The notes under the pieces were generated by a model. That model saw only the letters and a program-made list of their open reading frames with translations. It made no database searches and was not told the origin of the DNA. Shown here one piece after another: positions 18,259 to 27,517 of a DNA stretch of 64,000 nt. Source of the DNA: DASUPK01 sp963695675 (lineage in GTDB: Bacteria > Actinomycetota > Thermoleophilia > Solirubrobacterales > 70-9); contig CAVOGY010000007.1 in NCBI GenBank assembly GCA_963695675.1, positions 62,001-126,000 on the forward strand. The letters run 5' to 3'. The stretch's first letter is position 1, and each line of letters begins with the position of its first letter. Made by a program: the position numbers and the translations under genes.

Positions 18259-18575
18259 GGGGGCCGAGCTGCCCTCGGCTCGCCGGGCCCCGGCCACGGC
18301 CGACGAGGAGATCATCTACGCCGACAGCAGGAGCGTCGTTTCCGAGCGCTCGGAGGCCGAGCGCCTCCGCCGGATCGAGCGCGGGCTCGTCTTCGGATTC
18401 AACGAGCATGGGCCGCAGGCAAAGAAAAGCCCCCGGCGGTCGAGGGAGGGGCGACCACCGGGGGCGACGCTTCGGCCCGAAGGCCTCAGCGGGTCTCGCC
18501 GTGGTGTGTGGGGTTTCGCACCGCGGCGAGGTGTCTCGTCCGCCGGCCAATCTAGGCGGGGTTCTTGAACGTTTG
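18259..18575. other. Convergent gap between rnj and the histidine kinase
   Basis: No gene is supported here. The gap holds the minus-strand terminator at 18421-18465 and a further inverted repeat, CTCGCCG-T-GGTG with CACC-G-CGGCGAG, at 18495-18530. Reading frames through this stretch are extensions of neighbouring shadow frames with no recognisable domain. Confidence 0.6.
18421..18465 (-). terminator. Rho-independent terminator for the two-component operon
   Basis: Inverted repeat GCCCCCGG-C-GGTCG with CGACC-A-CCGGGGGC (13 pairs, one mismatch) around a 9-nt loop. On the minus strand the stem is followed by CTTTTCTTTG. It lies about 110 nt past the histidine kinase stop. Confidence 0.75.
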
Positions 18576-20039
18576 CTAAAGCTTTTCTCGATCGGGCTCC
18601 GCCACTTCGGGGGCCTCGATCTGCTCTTCGCCGACCTTCTCGAGCGGCAGGCGGATCGAGAAGCGGGCGCCGCCGTAGGTGCTGCGCCCGGCCGAGACAG
18701 AGCCCCCGTGGGACGCCGCCACCGCGCGGACGATCGCAAGGCCGAGCCCGCTGCCGCCTCCACCCGCCGTGTCGGAGGGACCATCGCCACGCACGAACCG
18801 GTCGAAGACCTGCTGCTCGATGCCCGACGGGATGCCCGGGCCGTCGTCGAGGACCTCGAGCAGCGCTTCGTCCCCGTCTCGCCGCGCAGTCAGCTCGACG
18901 GTGGTCCTCTCGGGCGTGTGCCTGACGGCGTTCTCGAGCAGGTTGCGGACCATGCGGTGCAGCTCGTCCGGGTTCCCGCGCAGCGGCAGAGGGCCCTCGA
19001 GCTGGCTCTCCAGCCGGCGCTCGCCCGTCAGCGGCTGGACCTCCTCGAGGGCGTCGGCAGCGATTTGTGCCAAATCGAGGTCGGTACGGGCAACCTGGCG
19101 CCCAGGATCGGCGCGGGCCAGGAGCAGGAGGTCGGAGACCAAGCCTGACATCCGCTTGGTCGAGGAGAGGGCCGAGTCGACGGCCTGCCGGTCGTCCTCG
19201 GAACTCGTCCCGGCCGCCTCCAACAGCTCGAGGTTCGCCTGGATGCTGGTCAGCGGGGTTCTGAGCTCGTGGGATGCGTCTGCGACGAACTCGCGCTGGC
19301 GCTCGAGCGACTGCTCGCGTTCCGAGCGGGCCTCGTCGAGCGCCTGGAGCATGCCGTCCATGGTGCGCGCCAGCTCGCCGACCTCGTCGTCGCTGGCCGG
19401 CGCGGGTATGCGCTTGGAGGGGTCGCGCGTGCTGGTGATCTGGCGTGCCAACCCGGTCAGCGTCTTGATCGGGCGCATGGCGCGGTCGGCAACCGCCAAC
19501 CCGGCGAGCAGGGCGAGCAGCGTGCCTCCGACCACTCCGGCGCCGAGGAAGAGCCAGAGGCGGGCGACGGTCTCGTTGACGCCCTCGTCGGGGCGCGCAT
19601 ACTGGACGAAGCCGGGGAGCGACCCCGACGCCCGGATCGGCTCGGTGGCGACGCTCAGCGCGCCCACATTGCGGATCACCCTGCTCGGAGGGCCCAGGTC
19701 GACTCCCGGATTTGTCCCAGAGAGCGGGCGTCCGTACTGATCGAGAATCTTGACCTGGGCATCCTCTGGCAGCGCGAACGCTCTTAGGTCGGGGCTGTCG
19801 ACGACAGGCCCGTACAGCGCGTCGGTGGAGACCCGGGTCTCGGCCGCCAGCGACCGACCGGCGCTGCGCAGCTCGTCGCGGAAGTCGCTGCGGATACGGT
19901 TGCCGACGACCTGACCGAGGACGAGCGCGAAGACGACCAGGATCAGCAGGGTGAGGCCGGCGGTGGTGATGGCGATCCGCCACCGGACCGGAATGCGCTC
20001 GAAGAGGGGAAGGCGGTTACCGGCGACGGGCCACTTCAC
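18576..20039 (-). CDS. Membrane sensor histidine kinase
   Basis: This is the sensor of a two-component system. The 487-residue protein has TM1 at about 22-45, an extracytoplasmic sensor of about 110 residues, TM2 at about 160-185 and a HAMP linker. The HisKA domain has the phospho-accepting His in ASHELRTPL near 255. The HATPase has NLLENAVRHTP (N box), DDGPGIP (G1) and GSGLGLAI (G2). The GTG start overlaps the stop of the response regulator gene (GTGA), so the two are cotranslated. The ligand is unknown. Confidence 0.94.
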   Translation of the reverse strand: MKWPVAGNRLPLFERIPVRWRIAITTAGLTLLILVVFALVLGQVVGNRIRSDFRDELRSAGRSLAAETRVSTDALYGPVVDSPDLRAFALPEDAQVKILDQYGRPLSGTNPGVDLGPPSRVIRNVGALSVATEPIRASGSLPGFVQYARPDEGVNETVARLWLFLGAGVVGGTLLALLAGLAVADRAMRPIKTLTGLARQITSTRDPSKRIPAPASDDEVGELARTMDGMLQALDEARSEREQSLERQREFVADASHELRTPLTSIQANLELLEAAGTSSEDDRQAVDSALSSTKRMSGLVSDLLLLARADPGRQVARTDLDLAQIAADALEEVQPLTGERRLESQLEGPLPLRGNPDELHRMVRNLLENAVRHTPERTTVELTARRDGDEALLEVLDDGPGIPSGIEQQVFDRFVRGDGPSDTAGGGGSGLGLAIVRAVAASHGGSVSAGRSTYGGARFSIRLPLEKVGEEQIEAPEVAEPDREKL

Positions 20040-20728
20040 GCGGCCGCCTTGAGGACGTATCCGGCCCCCCGCTTGGTATGCAGCAGCCGCGGCTCTCCGC
20101 CGGACTCGAGCTTGCGCCGTAGGTTGGAGATGAAGACGTCGATCGTGTTGGTCTGCTCGAACGGGTCGTAGCCCCAGACGTCCTCGAGCAGCCGCTCCCG
20201 GGAGACGACCAGCTTATGGTTCCGGGCCAGGTACTCGAGCAGCTCGAACTCCCGGTTGGTGAGCTCAATCTCACGGTCGCCGCGCTTTACCTCGCGGGTG
20301 TCCGGATTGACCTGCAGGTCGCCGACTACGAGAGAGGCGCTCCCGCGCGGCGGGCGCCGTCTCAGCAGCGCCCTGATCCGGGCGAGCAGCTCCGAGCGCT
20401 CGAAGGGCTTCGGCAGGTAGTCGTCCGCGCCGATATCGAGACCCATGACGCGGTCCTCGGTCTCCGTGCGCGCCGTCAGCATCAGGATCGGCACGTCGCT
20501 CTCGGCGCGGATTCGCCGGCAGACCTCCATGCCGTCGAGGCGGGGGAGACCGAGGTCGAGCACGATCAGGTCGGGGCTGAACTGCTCGGCTGCGGTCAGC
20601 GCCTCGGCGCCATCGCCCGCGCTGCGCACCTCGTGGCCCTCGGCGCGCAGCGAGCGCCGCAGCACGTCGGCGATCGCCTCGTCGTCCTCGACGACCAGCA
20701 CTCGTGCCGTGGCTGTTGCCTGTTCCAT
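20036..20728 (-). CDS. OmpR/PhoB-family response regulator
   Basis: This is the partner of the downstream kinase. The 230-residue protein starts at ATG 20728. Its receiver domain has the acidic pair VVEDDEA, the phosphorylatable Asp in VLDLGLPRLDG and the conserved Lys in YLPKPF. The winged-helix DNA-binding domain has LTNREFELLEYLARN, the SRERLLEDVWGYD helix and a terminal GAGYVL wing. The longer upstream frame runs over the ftsK leader and is not coding. The promoter presumably lies in 20729-20830, shared divergently with ftsK, but I cannot point to convincing boxes. Confidence 0.95.
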   Translation of the reverse strand: MEQATATARVLVVEDDEAIADVLRRSLRAEGHEVRSAGDGAEALTAAEQFSPDLIVLDLGLPRLDGMEVCRRIRAESDVPILMLTARTETEDRVMGLDIGADDYLPKPFERSELLARIRALLRRRPPRGSASLVVGDLQVNPDTREVKRGDREIELTNREFELLEYLARNHKLVVSRERLLEDVWGYDPFEQTNTIDVFISNLRRKLESGGEPRLLHTKRGAGYVLKAAA

Positions 20729-20812
20729 CACGCACTCAAGGGTAGATGCCGATCGGTTGCTTCCGGCGTTTTTTGAGGGAACGTTTAAGCGGCAACCAGC
20801 CGCATTTTGACA

Positions 20813-20884
20813 GCGGCGGCACAGCCGCCGAGATGCGAGGGCGCGCGACAGCGCGACCCGTGAAGTGGCTGGGGCGGCCGCTTG
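20813..20884 (+). repeat. Nested-hairpin leader repeat, copy L2 (before ftsK)
   Basis: This copy contains the exact 27-nt inner hairpin block at 20835-20861, as in L1 and L3. Its flanks differ: a perfect hairpin GGCGGC-ACA-GCCGCC precedes it and GGGGCGGCCGC follows, ending in TTG at 20882-20884. A consensus -35 hexamer TTGACA lies at 20807-20812, but the sequence 17 nt downstream (GAGATG) is a weak -10. The outer pairing is less regular than in L1 and L3. Confidence 0.75.
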
Positions 20885-20950
20885 TGGCCGCGGTCTGGTG
20901 GCGAAGCCGTGCCGCAGGGGACTGCTTTTGCGCGTCGAATGGGTGGGCGG

Positions 20951-23473
20951 ATGCTTGCAGACCGCATTTTTGGGGCGTCGGAGCGGCGTGATCCGCCCCG
21001 GCGCAAACGGCAGCCTGTCCGCCCGCCGAAGCGGCGGGGAGGAGCGCGCGGTCGGGCGCGCGGGCGTGGTCGATCCTCGCCCGAGGTGTTGCAGCGCCGC
21101 CTCGATCTGGCGGGGCTCGCGGCCATCGGCATGGCCGTTTACCTGGGCTACGTCATCTACCTCGGCTGGAACGGGGGAACGGTCGGGAACGGCTCCGAGA
21201 CGGCGCTCTCCTATGCGGTGGGCGCCGGAGCCGTCGTGGTCCCAGTCGCGCTCGCGCTCGCCGGCATCGGATTGATACTGAGGCCGTTCCTGTCCTCGCC
21301 TCGATCGGTCGCCGTGGGCGTGGTTGCGATCGCCTGCGGGCTCCTGCTCGCGCTCGCGGCGCAGACCGCCGGTCTCGGCCCCGATGGGGTCCGCAAGGGC
21401 CTCTTCGACCCGGACTTCTTCCCGCACTACGGGGGCGGCATCGGCGAGACCCTCTACTGGGCGACGACCACGCTCTTCCAGCGCCTCGGGGCGCAGATCA
21501 TCGCCGTGCTGCTGCTGATCTCGGGCCTGCTCTTGATCACCGGCCGCTCGGTCTCGGACATGGTCCGTGCGGGGCGCCGCGGCTTTGACCGCACCAAGCG
21601 CGGCACGCTCGGATTCGCGACCGCCGTCAAGGAGAGCCGGATTCGCACTGACCCGGACCTGATCGACACGACGCCCGTCGAAACCGAGCCCATCTTCGGC
21701 CCGCCCGAGCCGGTGGAGGGCGGCAGCGACGACTACCAGGTCCTAGTTGGAGGCGGGGATGACGAGCAGGAGACCGAGCGCATCGCCAACTTCGACGAGG
21801 CCGTGCGGGTGGCCGACGAGTCGGACACCGACGAGATCGCGGTCTGTGAGGGAGAGGGAGAGGGCGAGGTAGACGGGGAGCCCGCGGAGCCCGGGAAGCC
21901 CGAGACCGGGCCGCAGCCGGTTGTCGACCTCACCCCGATGGGCGAGAAGCGCGGAGGCGTCACCGAGTCCGAGGAGATCGACTACGAGGTGCCCATCGCA
22001 GAGGAGGTGCTCGAGCGCGGCAAGCCGGACAAGGGGCCGGACATCAGGGATCACGAGGCGATCGCCCGGACGCTGCTCGAGACGCTCGGGCACTTCGGGG
22101 TGGAGGCGCGAATCGTGGGCACGGTCACCGGGCCCCACGTGAGCCGCTACGAGCTCAAGCTCGCGCCCGGGACCAAGGTCTCCAAGATCACCCAGCTGAA
22201 GGACGACCTCGCCTACGCCCTCGCCTCGACCGACATCCGCATCCTGGCGCCGATACCGGGCAAGCAGGCGGTCGGAGTAGAGGTCCCGAACCAGCGGCGC
22301 CGTCTGGTCCGACTCGGCGACATCTACGCCGGGCGCCCGCAAGGCTCCTCGCCACTGGTCGCCTGGCTCGGCAAGGACATCTCCGGCAGCGCCGTCTGGA
22401 CCGATCTGCAGAAGATGCCGCACGCCCTGATCGCGGGGACGACCGGGTCGGGGAAGTCGGGCAGCGTCAACGCGATCCTCAGCTCGATCCTCTTGCACGC
22501 CTCTCCGAACGAAGTCCGACTGGTCCTCGTCGACCCGAAGCGCGTCGAACTCAACCACTACGAGAGGATCCCGCACTTGCTAACGCCGGTCGTGACGTCG
22601 CCGCGGCTGGCCGCCAACGTGCTCAACAACCTGATCGCAGAGATGGAGAGCCGCTACGGCGTGATGGAGAAAGCGCGCTCCCGCAACCTGGCTGAGCTCA
22701 ACCACGTGCGCGAGCGGGAGGGAGAGGCGCCGCTGCCGCACATCCTCTGCGTGATCGACGAGCTCGCCGATCTGATGATGGTCGCGCCCGCTGAGGTGGA
22801 GGACGCGATCATCCGCCTCGCTCAGAAGTCGCGGGCAGTAGGCATCCACCTGCTGCTCGCGACCCAGCGCCCGTCCACGGACATCATCACCGGGACGATC
22901 AAGGTGAACATCCCGGCGCGGATCGCCTTCGCCGTCTCCTCGCAGGTTGACTCACGGGTGATCCTCGACCAGGGCGGCGCCGAGACGCTGCTCGGCCAGG
23001 GCGACATGCTCTTCCGGCCGGCCGGCACGTCGAAGATGCAGCGGATCCAAGGCGCCTTCATCACAGAGGCAGAGATCGCCAAGCTCACTGAGCACTGGTC
23101 GGAGCAGGGCGAGCCGGACTTCGCGGAGGAGCTGCTCGAGGCGACCCAGCCGCCGTCCGACGACGGCGGTGACGACGACTTCGACCCCGACTCGGACGAC
23201 CTGCTCGATCAGGCGGCGCATCTTGTCGTCGAGAGCGGCACGGCGTCGGTGTCGATGATCCAGCGGCGCCTGCGCGTCGGATACACCCGGGCCGGGCGCC
23301 TGATCGACATGCTGGAGCGCCGCGGCATCATCTCGGGCTACGAGGGCTCCAAGCCGCGCCAGGTGCTGGTCTCGCTGGCGGATCTGCCGCGGGTTCTGGG
23401 CGGGGGGGAGGTACCCGAAACCCGGGCTGGCCCGAGCGGGCCCGAGCCTGTCGCTGCGCCGATCGACGAATAG
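20951..23473 (+). CDS. ftsK: DNA translocase FtsK/SpoIIIE
   Basis: FtsK pumps chromosomal DNA at the division septum. The N-terminal region is Arg/Pro-rich, then about four membrane segments lie within nt 21110-21570. An acidic linker, the RecA-like motor and a winged-helix gamma domain follow. Walker A is GTTGSGKSG near nt 22440 and Walker B LCVIDELADLMM. The gamma domain (SVSMIQRRLRVGYTRAGRLID) would recognise KOPS-like sites. The start is uncertain: TTG 20882 at the end of leader L2 would add 23 residues of atypical composition. ATG 20951 is used here. Full length is about 840-863 residues. Confidence 0.94.
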   Translation: MLADRIFGASERRDPPRRKRQPVRPPKRRGGARGRARGRGRSSPEVLQRRLDLAGLAAIGMAVYLGYVIYLGWNGGTVGNGSETALSYAVGAGAVVVPVALALAGIGLILRPFLSSPRSVAVGVVAIACGLLLALAAQTAGLGPDGVRKGLFDPDFFPHYGGGIGETLYWATTTLFQRLGAQIIAVLLLISGLLLITGRSVSDMVRAGRRGFDRTKRGTLGFATAVKESRIRTDPDLIDTTPVETEPIFGPPEPVEGGSDDYQVLVGGGDDEQETERIANFDEAVRVADESDTDEIAVCEGEGEGEVDGEPAEPGKPETGPQPVVDLTPMGEKRGGVTESEEIDYEVPIAEEVLERGKPDKGPDIRDHEAIARTLLETLGHFGVEARIVGTVTGPHVSRYELKLAPGTKVSKITQLKDDLAYALASTDIRILAPIPGKQAVGVEVPNQRRRLVRLGDIYAGRPQGSSPLVAWLGKDISGSAVWTDLQKMPHALIAGTTGSGKSGSVNAILSSILLHASPNEVRLVLVDPKRVELNHYERIPHLLTPVVTSPRLAANVLNNLIAEMESRYGVMEKARSRNLAELNHVREREGEAPLPHILCVIDELADLMMVAPAEVEDAIIRLAQKSRAVGIHLLLATQRPSTDIITGTIKVNIPARIAFAVSSQVDSRVILDQGGAETLLGQGDMLFRPAGTSKMQRIQGAFITEAEIAKLTEHWSEQGEPDFAEELLEATQPPSDDGGDDDFDPDSDDLLDQAAHLVVESGTASVSMIQRRLRVGYTRAGRLIDMLERRGIISGYEGSKPRQVLVSLADLPRVLGGGEVPETRAGPSGPEPVAAPIDE

Positions 23474-23489
23474 CCGCGGTCGCGACTTG

Positions 23490-23527
23490 TGGACGGTCTT
23501 GGGGTCAATAGCTCCCCAAACGGTCCA
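23490..23527 (+). terminator. Imperfect hairpin between ftsK and cinA
   Basis: TGGAC and TTGGGG pair with CCCCAA and GTCCA around a 9-nt loop, with a small internal loop. It lies 17 nt after the ftsK stop but has no T-run, so it may be an RNA 3'-end structure or an attenuator rather than a true terminator. Confidence 0.35.
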
Positions 23528-23553
23528 GATCTTCACTCAGGGAGAATGAGGAC

Positions 23554-24831
23554 ATGAGCGTCCGCGCGGGGATCCTGATCACCGGCACCGAGGTGCTGAG
23601 CGGCTATGTCACGGACCGCAATGGGCCCTGGATCTCGGAGCGCCTGGCCGACCTCGGCGTCGAGGTGGCCGAGATCACCGTCGTCGGGGATCGCGCCGAG
23701 GACCTGGAGGGTGCGCTTCGCCACATGCGAGAGGAGGGCTTCGACCTGATCGTCACCAGCGGTGGTCTTGGGCCTACGGCGGACGATCTGACGGCTGAGG
23801 TCGTCGGCCGATTCGCCGGACGCGAGATGGTGCTCGATTCCGGGATGGAGGAGAAGATCGGCAAGATCATTGCCCGCTACGCGCGGAGGCTGCGCTTCGA
23901 CCCGGAGGCCGTGCGCGAGGCCAACCGGAAGCAGGCCATGGTGCCGGAGGGCGCGACGGCCCTCGATCCGGCGGGCACCGCCCCCGGCCTGGTCGTTCCC
24001 GCCGACGGACAGGTGGTGATCGTCCTGCCGGGCCCGCCGCGCGAGCTTCAGGAGATGTGGCCGCGCGCGTTGGCGGCGCGGGCGGCCGAGGAGGTCCTTG
24101 GCCGGGCTCAGCCCTACCGGACGATGTCGATCCGGATGTTCGGCATCCCCGAGTCCGAGCTCGCCAAGGCGCTGCGGGAGATCGAGGAGGGCGACGTGGA
24201 CCTCGACCAGCTGGAGGTCACCACCTGCCTGCGCGGCGGCGAGCTGGTCACCGACGTTCGGCATCGCCCCGGCTCGGAAGAGGCCGCGGAGGCGCTCCGT
24301 ACAGGGCTCGCTGAGCGGCTCGGCCGGTTCACCTACACCGAGAGCGGTGAGTCGATCGAGGAGGTCGTCTTCCGGCTGCTCGGCGACCGAACGATCGCCG
24401 CGGCCGAGTCCGAGAGCGGCGGCCTGCTGGCCAGCCGCCTGACGCTGCGGCCCGGGTCGTCCAAGTGGTTCGCCGGCGGTGTCGTCTCGTACTCGAACGA
24501 GGCCAAGATCGAGTTGCTGGGAGTCGATGCGAAGCTGATCGAGGCGCACGGTGCGGTCTCGCCGGAGGTCGCCGAGGCGATGGCCGATGGAGCGCTCGGG
24601 CGTTTCGCCGCGGATCTGGCCTGCGCGGTCACCGGGGTGGCGGGCCCCGACGGCGGGACCGAGGAGAAGCCGGTGGGTTACGTCTGCTTCTGTGCGAAGA
24701 CCGCCGGCGGCGAGAAGCTGGCGCGCGACCCGATCCTGCCCGGCAACCGCACCGACGTGCGCGAGCGCTCCGTCGTCGTCGCGCTCCACCTCGTCCGCTA
24801 TCTGCTCGAGGGACGGGAGCCGCCGCGGTGA
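23554..24831 (+). CDS. cinA: CinA-like protein (molybdopterin-binding fold + nicotinamide-nucleotide amidase domain)
   Basis: The 425-residue protein has the N-terminal MoCF-like domain (ITGTEVLSGYVTDRNG; SGGLGPTADDLT) and the C-terminal PncC-like domain (VTGVAGPDGGTEEKPVG). Family members act as pyridine-nucleotide salvage amidases and/or ADP-ribose pyrophosphatases and often sit upstream of recA. The usual AESCTGG motif at the start of the C-terminal domain reads AESESGG here, so the amidase site deviates. GGGAGAATGAGGAC before ATG 23554 provides the Shine-Dalgarno. The stop overlaps a small downstream frame (GTGA). Confidence 0.92.
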   Translation: MSVRAGILITGTEVLSGYVTDRNGPWISERLADLGVEVAEITVVGDRAEDLEGALRHMREEGFDLIVTSGGLGPTADDLTAEVVGRFAGREMVLDSGMEEKIGKIIARYARRLRFDPEAVREANRKQAMVPEGATALDPAGTAPGLVVPADGQVVIVLPGPPRELQEMWPRALAARAAEEVLGRAQPYRTMSIRMFGIPESELAKALREIEEGDVDLDQLEVTTCLRGGELVTDVRHRPGSEEAAEALRTGLAERLGRFTYTESGESIEEVVFRLLGDRTIAAAESESGGLLASRLTLRPGSSKWFAGGVVSYSNEAKIELLGVDAKLIEAHGAVSPEVAEAMADGALGRFAADLACAVTGVAGPDGGTEEKPVGYVCFCAKTAGGEKLARDPILPGNRTDVRERSVVVALHLVRYLLEGREPPR

Positions 24832-24992
24832 CCGGTCCGCTTCGCTCCACCGTGGCGGCGAGGCTGGTCCTCACCTTGGTTGCGTTGCGGGTGATCGCCC
24901 ATGACAGCGGACACCAGGTCCACGTGAACCGGCCGGGCCTGGTCGCGCGGATGATCCTTGGGGTCGTCGGGGCGGCGCGGACCCGTGGCTGA
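24828..24992 (+). CDS. Candidate 54-residue protein between cinA and the lipoprotein
   Basis: This small frame starts at GTG 24828, overlapping the cinA stop (GTGA). Its stop overlaps the GTG start of the next gene (GTGGCTGA). Most codons end in G or C, as in neighbouring real genes. The product is basic with two short hydrophobic stretches (ARLVLTLVALRVIA and VARMILGVVGAA). I recognise no family. Tight coupling on both sides and codon usage argue for a real gene; the lack of homology evidence argues for caution. Confidence 0.45.
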   Translation: MTGPLRSTVAARLVLTLVALRVIAHDSGHQVHVNRPGLVARMILGVVGAARTRG

Positions 24993-25533
24993 CCGCAGGT
25001 TGGTGGGTGCCGTCGTTGTGGGAGCGCTCGCGCTGCTCGCCGCGGGCTGCGGATCCGACACGAGCACCGCCGATCACCGCCAGGCGCTCGAGGACTACGT
25101 CAACCGGGTCGAGCCGATAAGGCTAGGTATCAACGAGCTGCTCGATCGCGCCGATCCGATCCTGGGTGGGTACGCCGACGGTGACTTGAGTGCGGCCGAG
25201 GCCCGCCGCCGGCTGGGGCACCTCGAACGCGGCGTGGCGGACTACGCCGTCCGGATCGCGGCGCTGGAGCCGGTTCCCGACGAGGTGCGTGCCGTCCACG
25301 ACGCCTACGCGCACACCTTCGTCCTCCAGGACACCTACCTGAGCGCGCTGGTGGCGGCGCTCCGCGAGCGCGACTTCGAGGACCTGCCCCAGTTCCAGAA
25401 CGGGCAGCGGGCCGCGATCATCGCCTGGCGGACCCGCCTCCAGGTGCTCGCCGACCGCTGGGGAGCGAGGCTCCCCACGGACATCCAGGTCGCAGGCCGC
25501 GGCGAGATCTCCCCATCGCCGACCGGCGGTTAG
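24985..25533 (+). CDS. Putative lipoprotein of unknown function
   Basis: Starting at GTG 24985 gives a classic lipoprotein signal: basic MADRR, a hydrophobic core and the lipobox LAAGC. The mature part is about 165 residues and strongly helical (HRQALEDYVNRVEP; RRRLGHLERGVADYAVRIAAL). No catalytic motif or named family is visible. The longer frame from 24958 is less likely because it pushes the lipobox inward. It should be anchored to the outer face of the membrane. Confidence 0.75.
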   Translation: MADRRLVGAVVVGALALLAAGCGSDTSTADHRQALEDYVNRVEPIRLGINELLDRADPILGGYADGDLSAAEARRRLGHLERGVADYAVRIAALEPVPDEVRAVHDAYAHTFVLQDTYLSALVAALRERDFEDLPQFQNGQRAAIIAWRTRLQVLADRWGARLPTDIQVAGRGEISPSPTGG

Positions 25534-25718
25534 CGTGACGCGACATCCCGGCGCGAACCCGTCCGGTGGCCGACGGCCGCGGGACTCAGGCAAAAGTATC
25601 ACCTGGCACAAGGTGCCCGTGCAGGGGAGAGAAGGGGCGCGCCGCTGCTCATCCGCCAGATGACCGGTGCGGCACGGCGAGCGGCAGTGGCGGCCGCTGC
25701 GGCGTTTAGCGTTCTCGC

Positions 25719-26324
25719 GTGGCCAAGGAGCGGCTCAAGAGCCCCAGGGCCCGCCTGTTCGTGGCGCTCGACCTGCCGGAGGACGTGCGCGCGGGCCTGG
25801 TCGCGTGGCAGAGCACGGCCCTTGCCGACCCGGCCCTCCGCCGGGTCAAGCCGGAGTCGCTCCACATGACCCTCCTCTTCCTCGGCTATCAGGCCGAGAA
25901 GGACTCGAAGGCGATCGCCAAGGCCGCGTTCGCTACCGACGCGAGCGCCCCGGCGGTGGAGCTCGTCGCGCAGCCGCTAGGCGTCCCGAAGGGGAAGCGG
26001 CCGCGCCTGATCGCGCTCGACGCGCGCTCGGATGAGACCGTGGCACTGCAGAGGGAGCTGGAGGAGAGGCTGGTGGCCGGCGGCTTCTATGAACCGGAGA
26101 AGCGGCCGTTCTGGCCGCATCTGACCGTCGCCCGGGTGAGGGCCGAGGCGCCCGGGAGCCGGAAGCCCGCCCAGATCAGGAACTCACCGCACCCGCTGCC
26201 CGAACACATGTTCCGTTTCTTCCGTCCGACTCGTCTGGTGCTCTTCAAGTCTCATCTGCGCCGAACCGGCGCGGAGTATGAGTCCCTGGCCGAGTTGGAG
26301 CTTCCGACCGCCAACAACGACTAA
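25719..26324 (+). CDS. thpR: RNA 2',3'-cyclic phosphodiesterase (2H family)
   Basis: 2H phosphoesterases hydrolyse 2',3'-cyclic phosphates at RNA ends and can join RNA in vitro. The 201-residue protein starts at GTG 25719 and opens LFVALDLPEDVR. Its two catalytic motifs are HMTLLFLG and HLTVARV (H-x-T-x), correctly spaced. A cinA-ligT/thpR-recA order occurs in other bacteria and fits here. The 185-nt gap upstream holds no convincing element. The stop is adjacent to an in-frame upstream ATG of recA. Confidence 0.92.
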   Translation: MAKERLKSPRARLFVALDLPEDVRAGLVAWQSTALADPALRRVKPESLHMTLLFLGYQAEKDSKAIAKAAFATDASAPAVELVAQPLGVPKGKRPRLIALDARSDETVALQRELEERLVAGGFYEPEKRPFWPHLTVARVRAEAPGSRKPAQIRNSPHPLPEHMFRFFRPTRLVLFKSHLRRTGAEYESLAELELPTANND

Positions 26325-26341
26325 TGCAGAGAGGTGAGGTG

Positions 26342-27472
26342 ATGGCAGATCAGAAGCCCAACCTGAGAGAGGCCGGCGAGAAGGACGCGAAGGCGCGAGA
26401 CCAGGCGCTGCAGGCCGCGGTCAAACAAATCGAGCAGAACTTCGGGCAGGGCGCGCTGATGAAGCTCGGGGACGTCGGTGCGATGAACGTGGAGACGATC
26501 TCCACCGGCGCGCTACCCCTGGACATTGCCCTCGGCGTGGGCGGGGTCCCGCGCGGCCGCATCATCGAGATCTTCGGGCCCGAGTCCTCCGGAAAGACGA
26601 CCCTCGTCTACCACATCGTCGCCGAGGCCCAGGCGCGCGGCGGGGTCTGCGCCTTCGTCGACACCGAGCACGCCATCGACCCCACCTACGCCCGGAAGAT
26701 CGGCGTCAACACCGACGAGCTGCTGATCTCCCAGCCCGACTACGGCGAGCAGGCGCTCGAGATCGTCGACGTGCTGGTGCGCTCCGGCGCCGTCGACGTG
26801 GTCGCGGTCGACTCCGTGGCGGCACTGACCCCGAGGGTGGAGCTCGAAGGCCAGATGGGCGATCAGCACGTGGGCCTGCAGGCCCGTCTGATGTCTCAAG
26901 CGCTGCGGAAGCTTGCGGGAAATCTCAATCGCGCTAAGACGATCTGCCTGTTCACAAACCAGATCCGGGAGAAGATCGGGGTGATGTTCGGCTCGCCCGA
27001 GACCCAGCCGGGCGGCCGCGCGCTCAAGTTCTATTCCTCGCAGCGCCTCGACATCCGCCGGATCGAGACTCTCAAGGAGGGCACCGAGGCGGTCGGCAAC
27101 CGGGTCCGGGTGAAGGTCGTCAAGAACAAGGTGGCGCCCCCGTTCCGCCAGGCCGAGTTCGACATCGAGTACGGCACCGGCATTTCGAAGGAGGGCGGCC
27201 TGCTCGACATGGCCCTGGAGCACGACCTGATCCAGAAGTCGGGATCGTTCTTCTCCTACGGCGAGACGCGACTCGGCCAGGGCCGCAACAACACCAAGGA
27301 GTTCCTGCGCGACAACCCGGAGCTGGCTGCGGAGCTCGAGCGAAAGATCCACGAGCAGCTCGGGATCGGGGAAGAGGGCGAGACACGCCCGGAGGCCGAA
27401 AAGGAGGCCGATGCGGCGAAGGCGGCCGATGCCGTCAGGGAGGCGAAGAAGCCGGTGGGGAAGGCCGCCTAG
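26342..27472 (+). CDS. recA: Recombinase RecA
   Basis: RecA forms the DNA-strand-exchange filament and activates LexA self-cleavage. The 376-residue protein has Walker A GPESSGKTT, Walker B VVAVDSVAAL, the L2 loop region with TNQIREKIGVMFG, and the family stretch GGRALKFYSSQRLDIRR. I place the start at ATG 26342 because AGAGAGGTGAGG immediately precedes it; ATG 26324 would add six residues and has no ribosome-binding site. The tail is Glu/Ala/Lys-rich, as usual. No obvious SOS box was found upstream. Confidence 0.98.
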   Translation: MADQKPNLREAGEKDAKARDQALQAAVKQIEQNFGQGALMKLGDVGAMNVETISTGALPLDIALGVGGVPRGRIIEIFGPESSGKTTLVYHIVAEAQARGGVCAFVDTEHAIDPTYARKIGVNTDELLISQPDYGEQALEIVDVLVRSGAVDVVAVDSVAALTPRVELEGQMGDQHVGLQARLMSQALRKLAGNLNRAKTICLFTNQIREKIGVMFGSPETQPGGRALKFYSSQRLDIRRIETLKEGTEAVGNRVRVKVVKNKVAPPFRQAEFDIEYGTGISKEGGLLDMALEHDLIQKSGSFFSYGETRLGQGRNNTKEFLRDNPELAAELERKIHEQLGIGEEGETRPEAEKEADAAKAADAVREAKKPVGKAA

Positions 27473-27517
27473 GCAGCCGGGAGCCGGGTCCTGGGAGGCT
27501 CCTGGTTCGCAGGTGCC

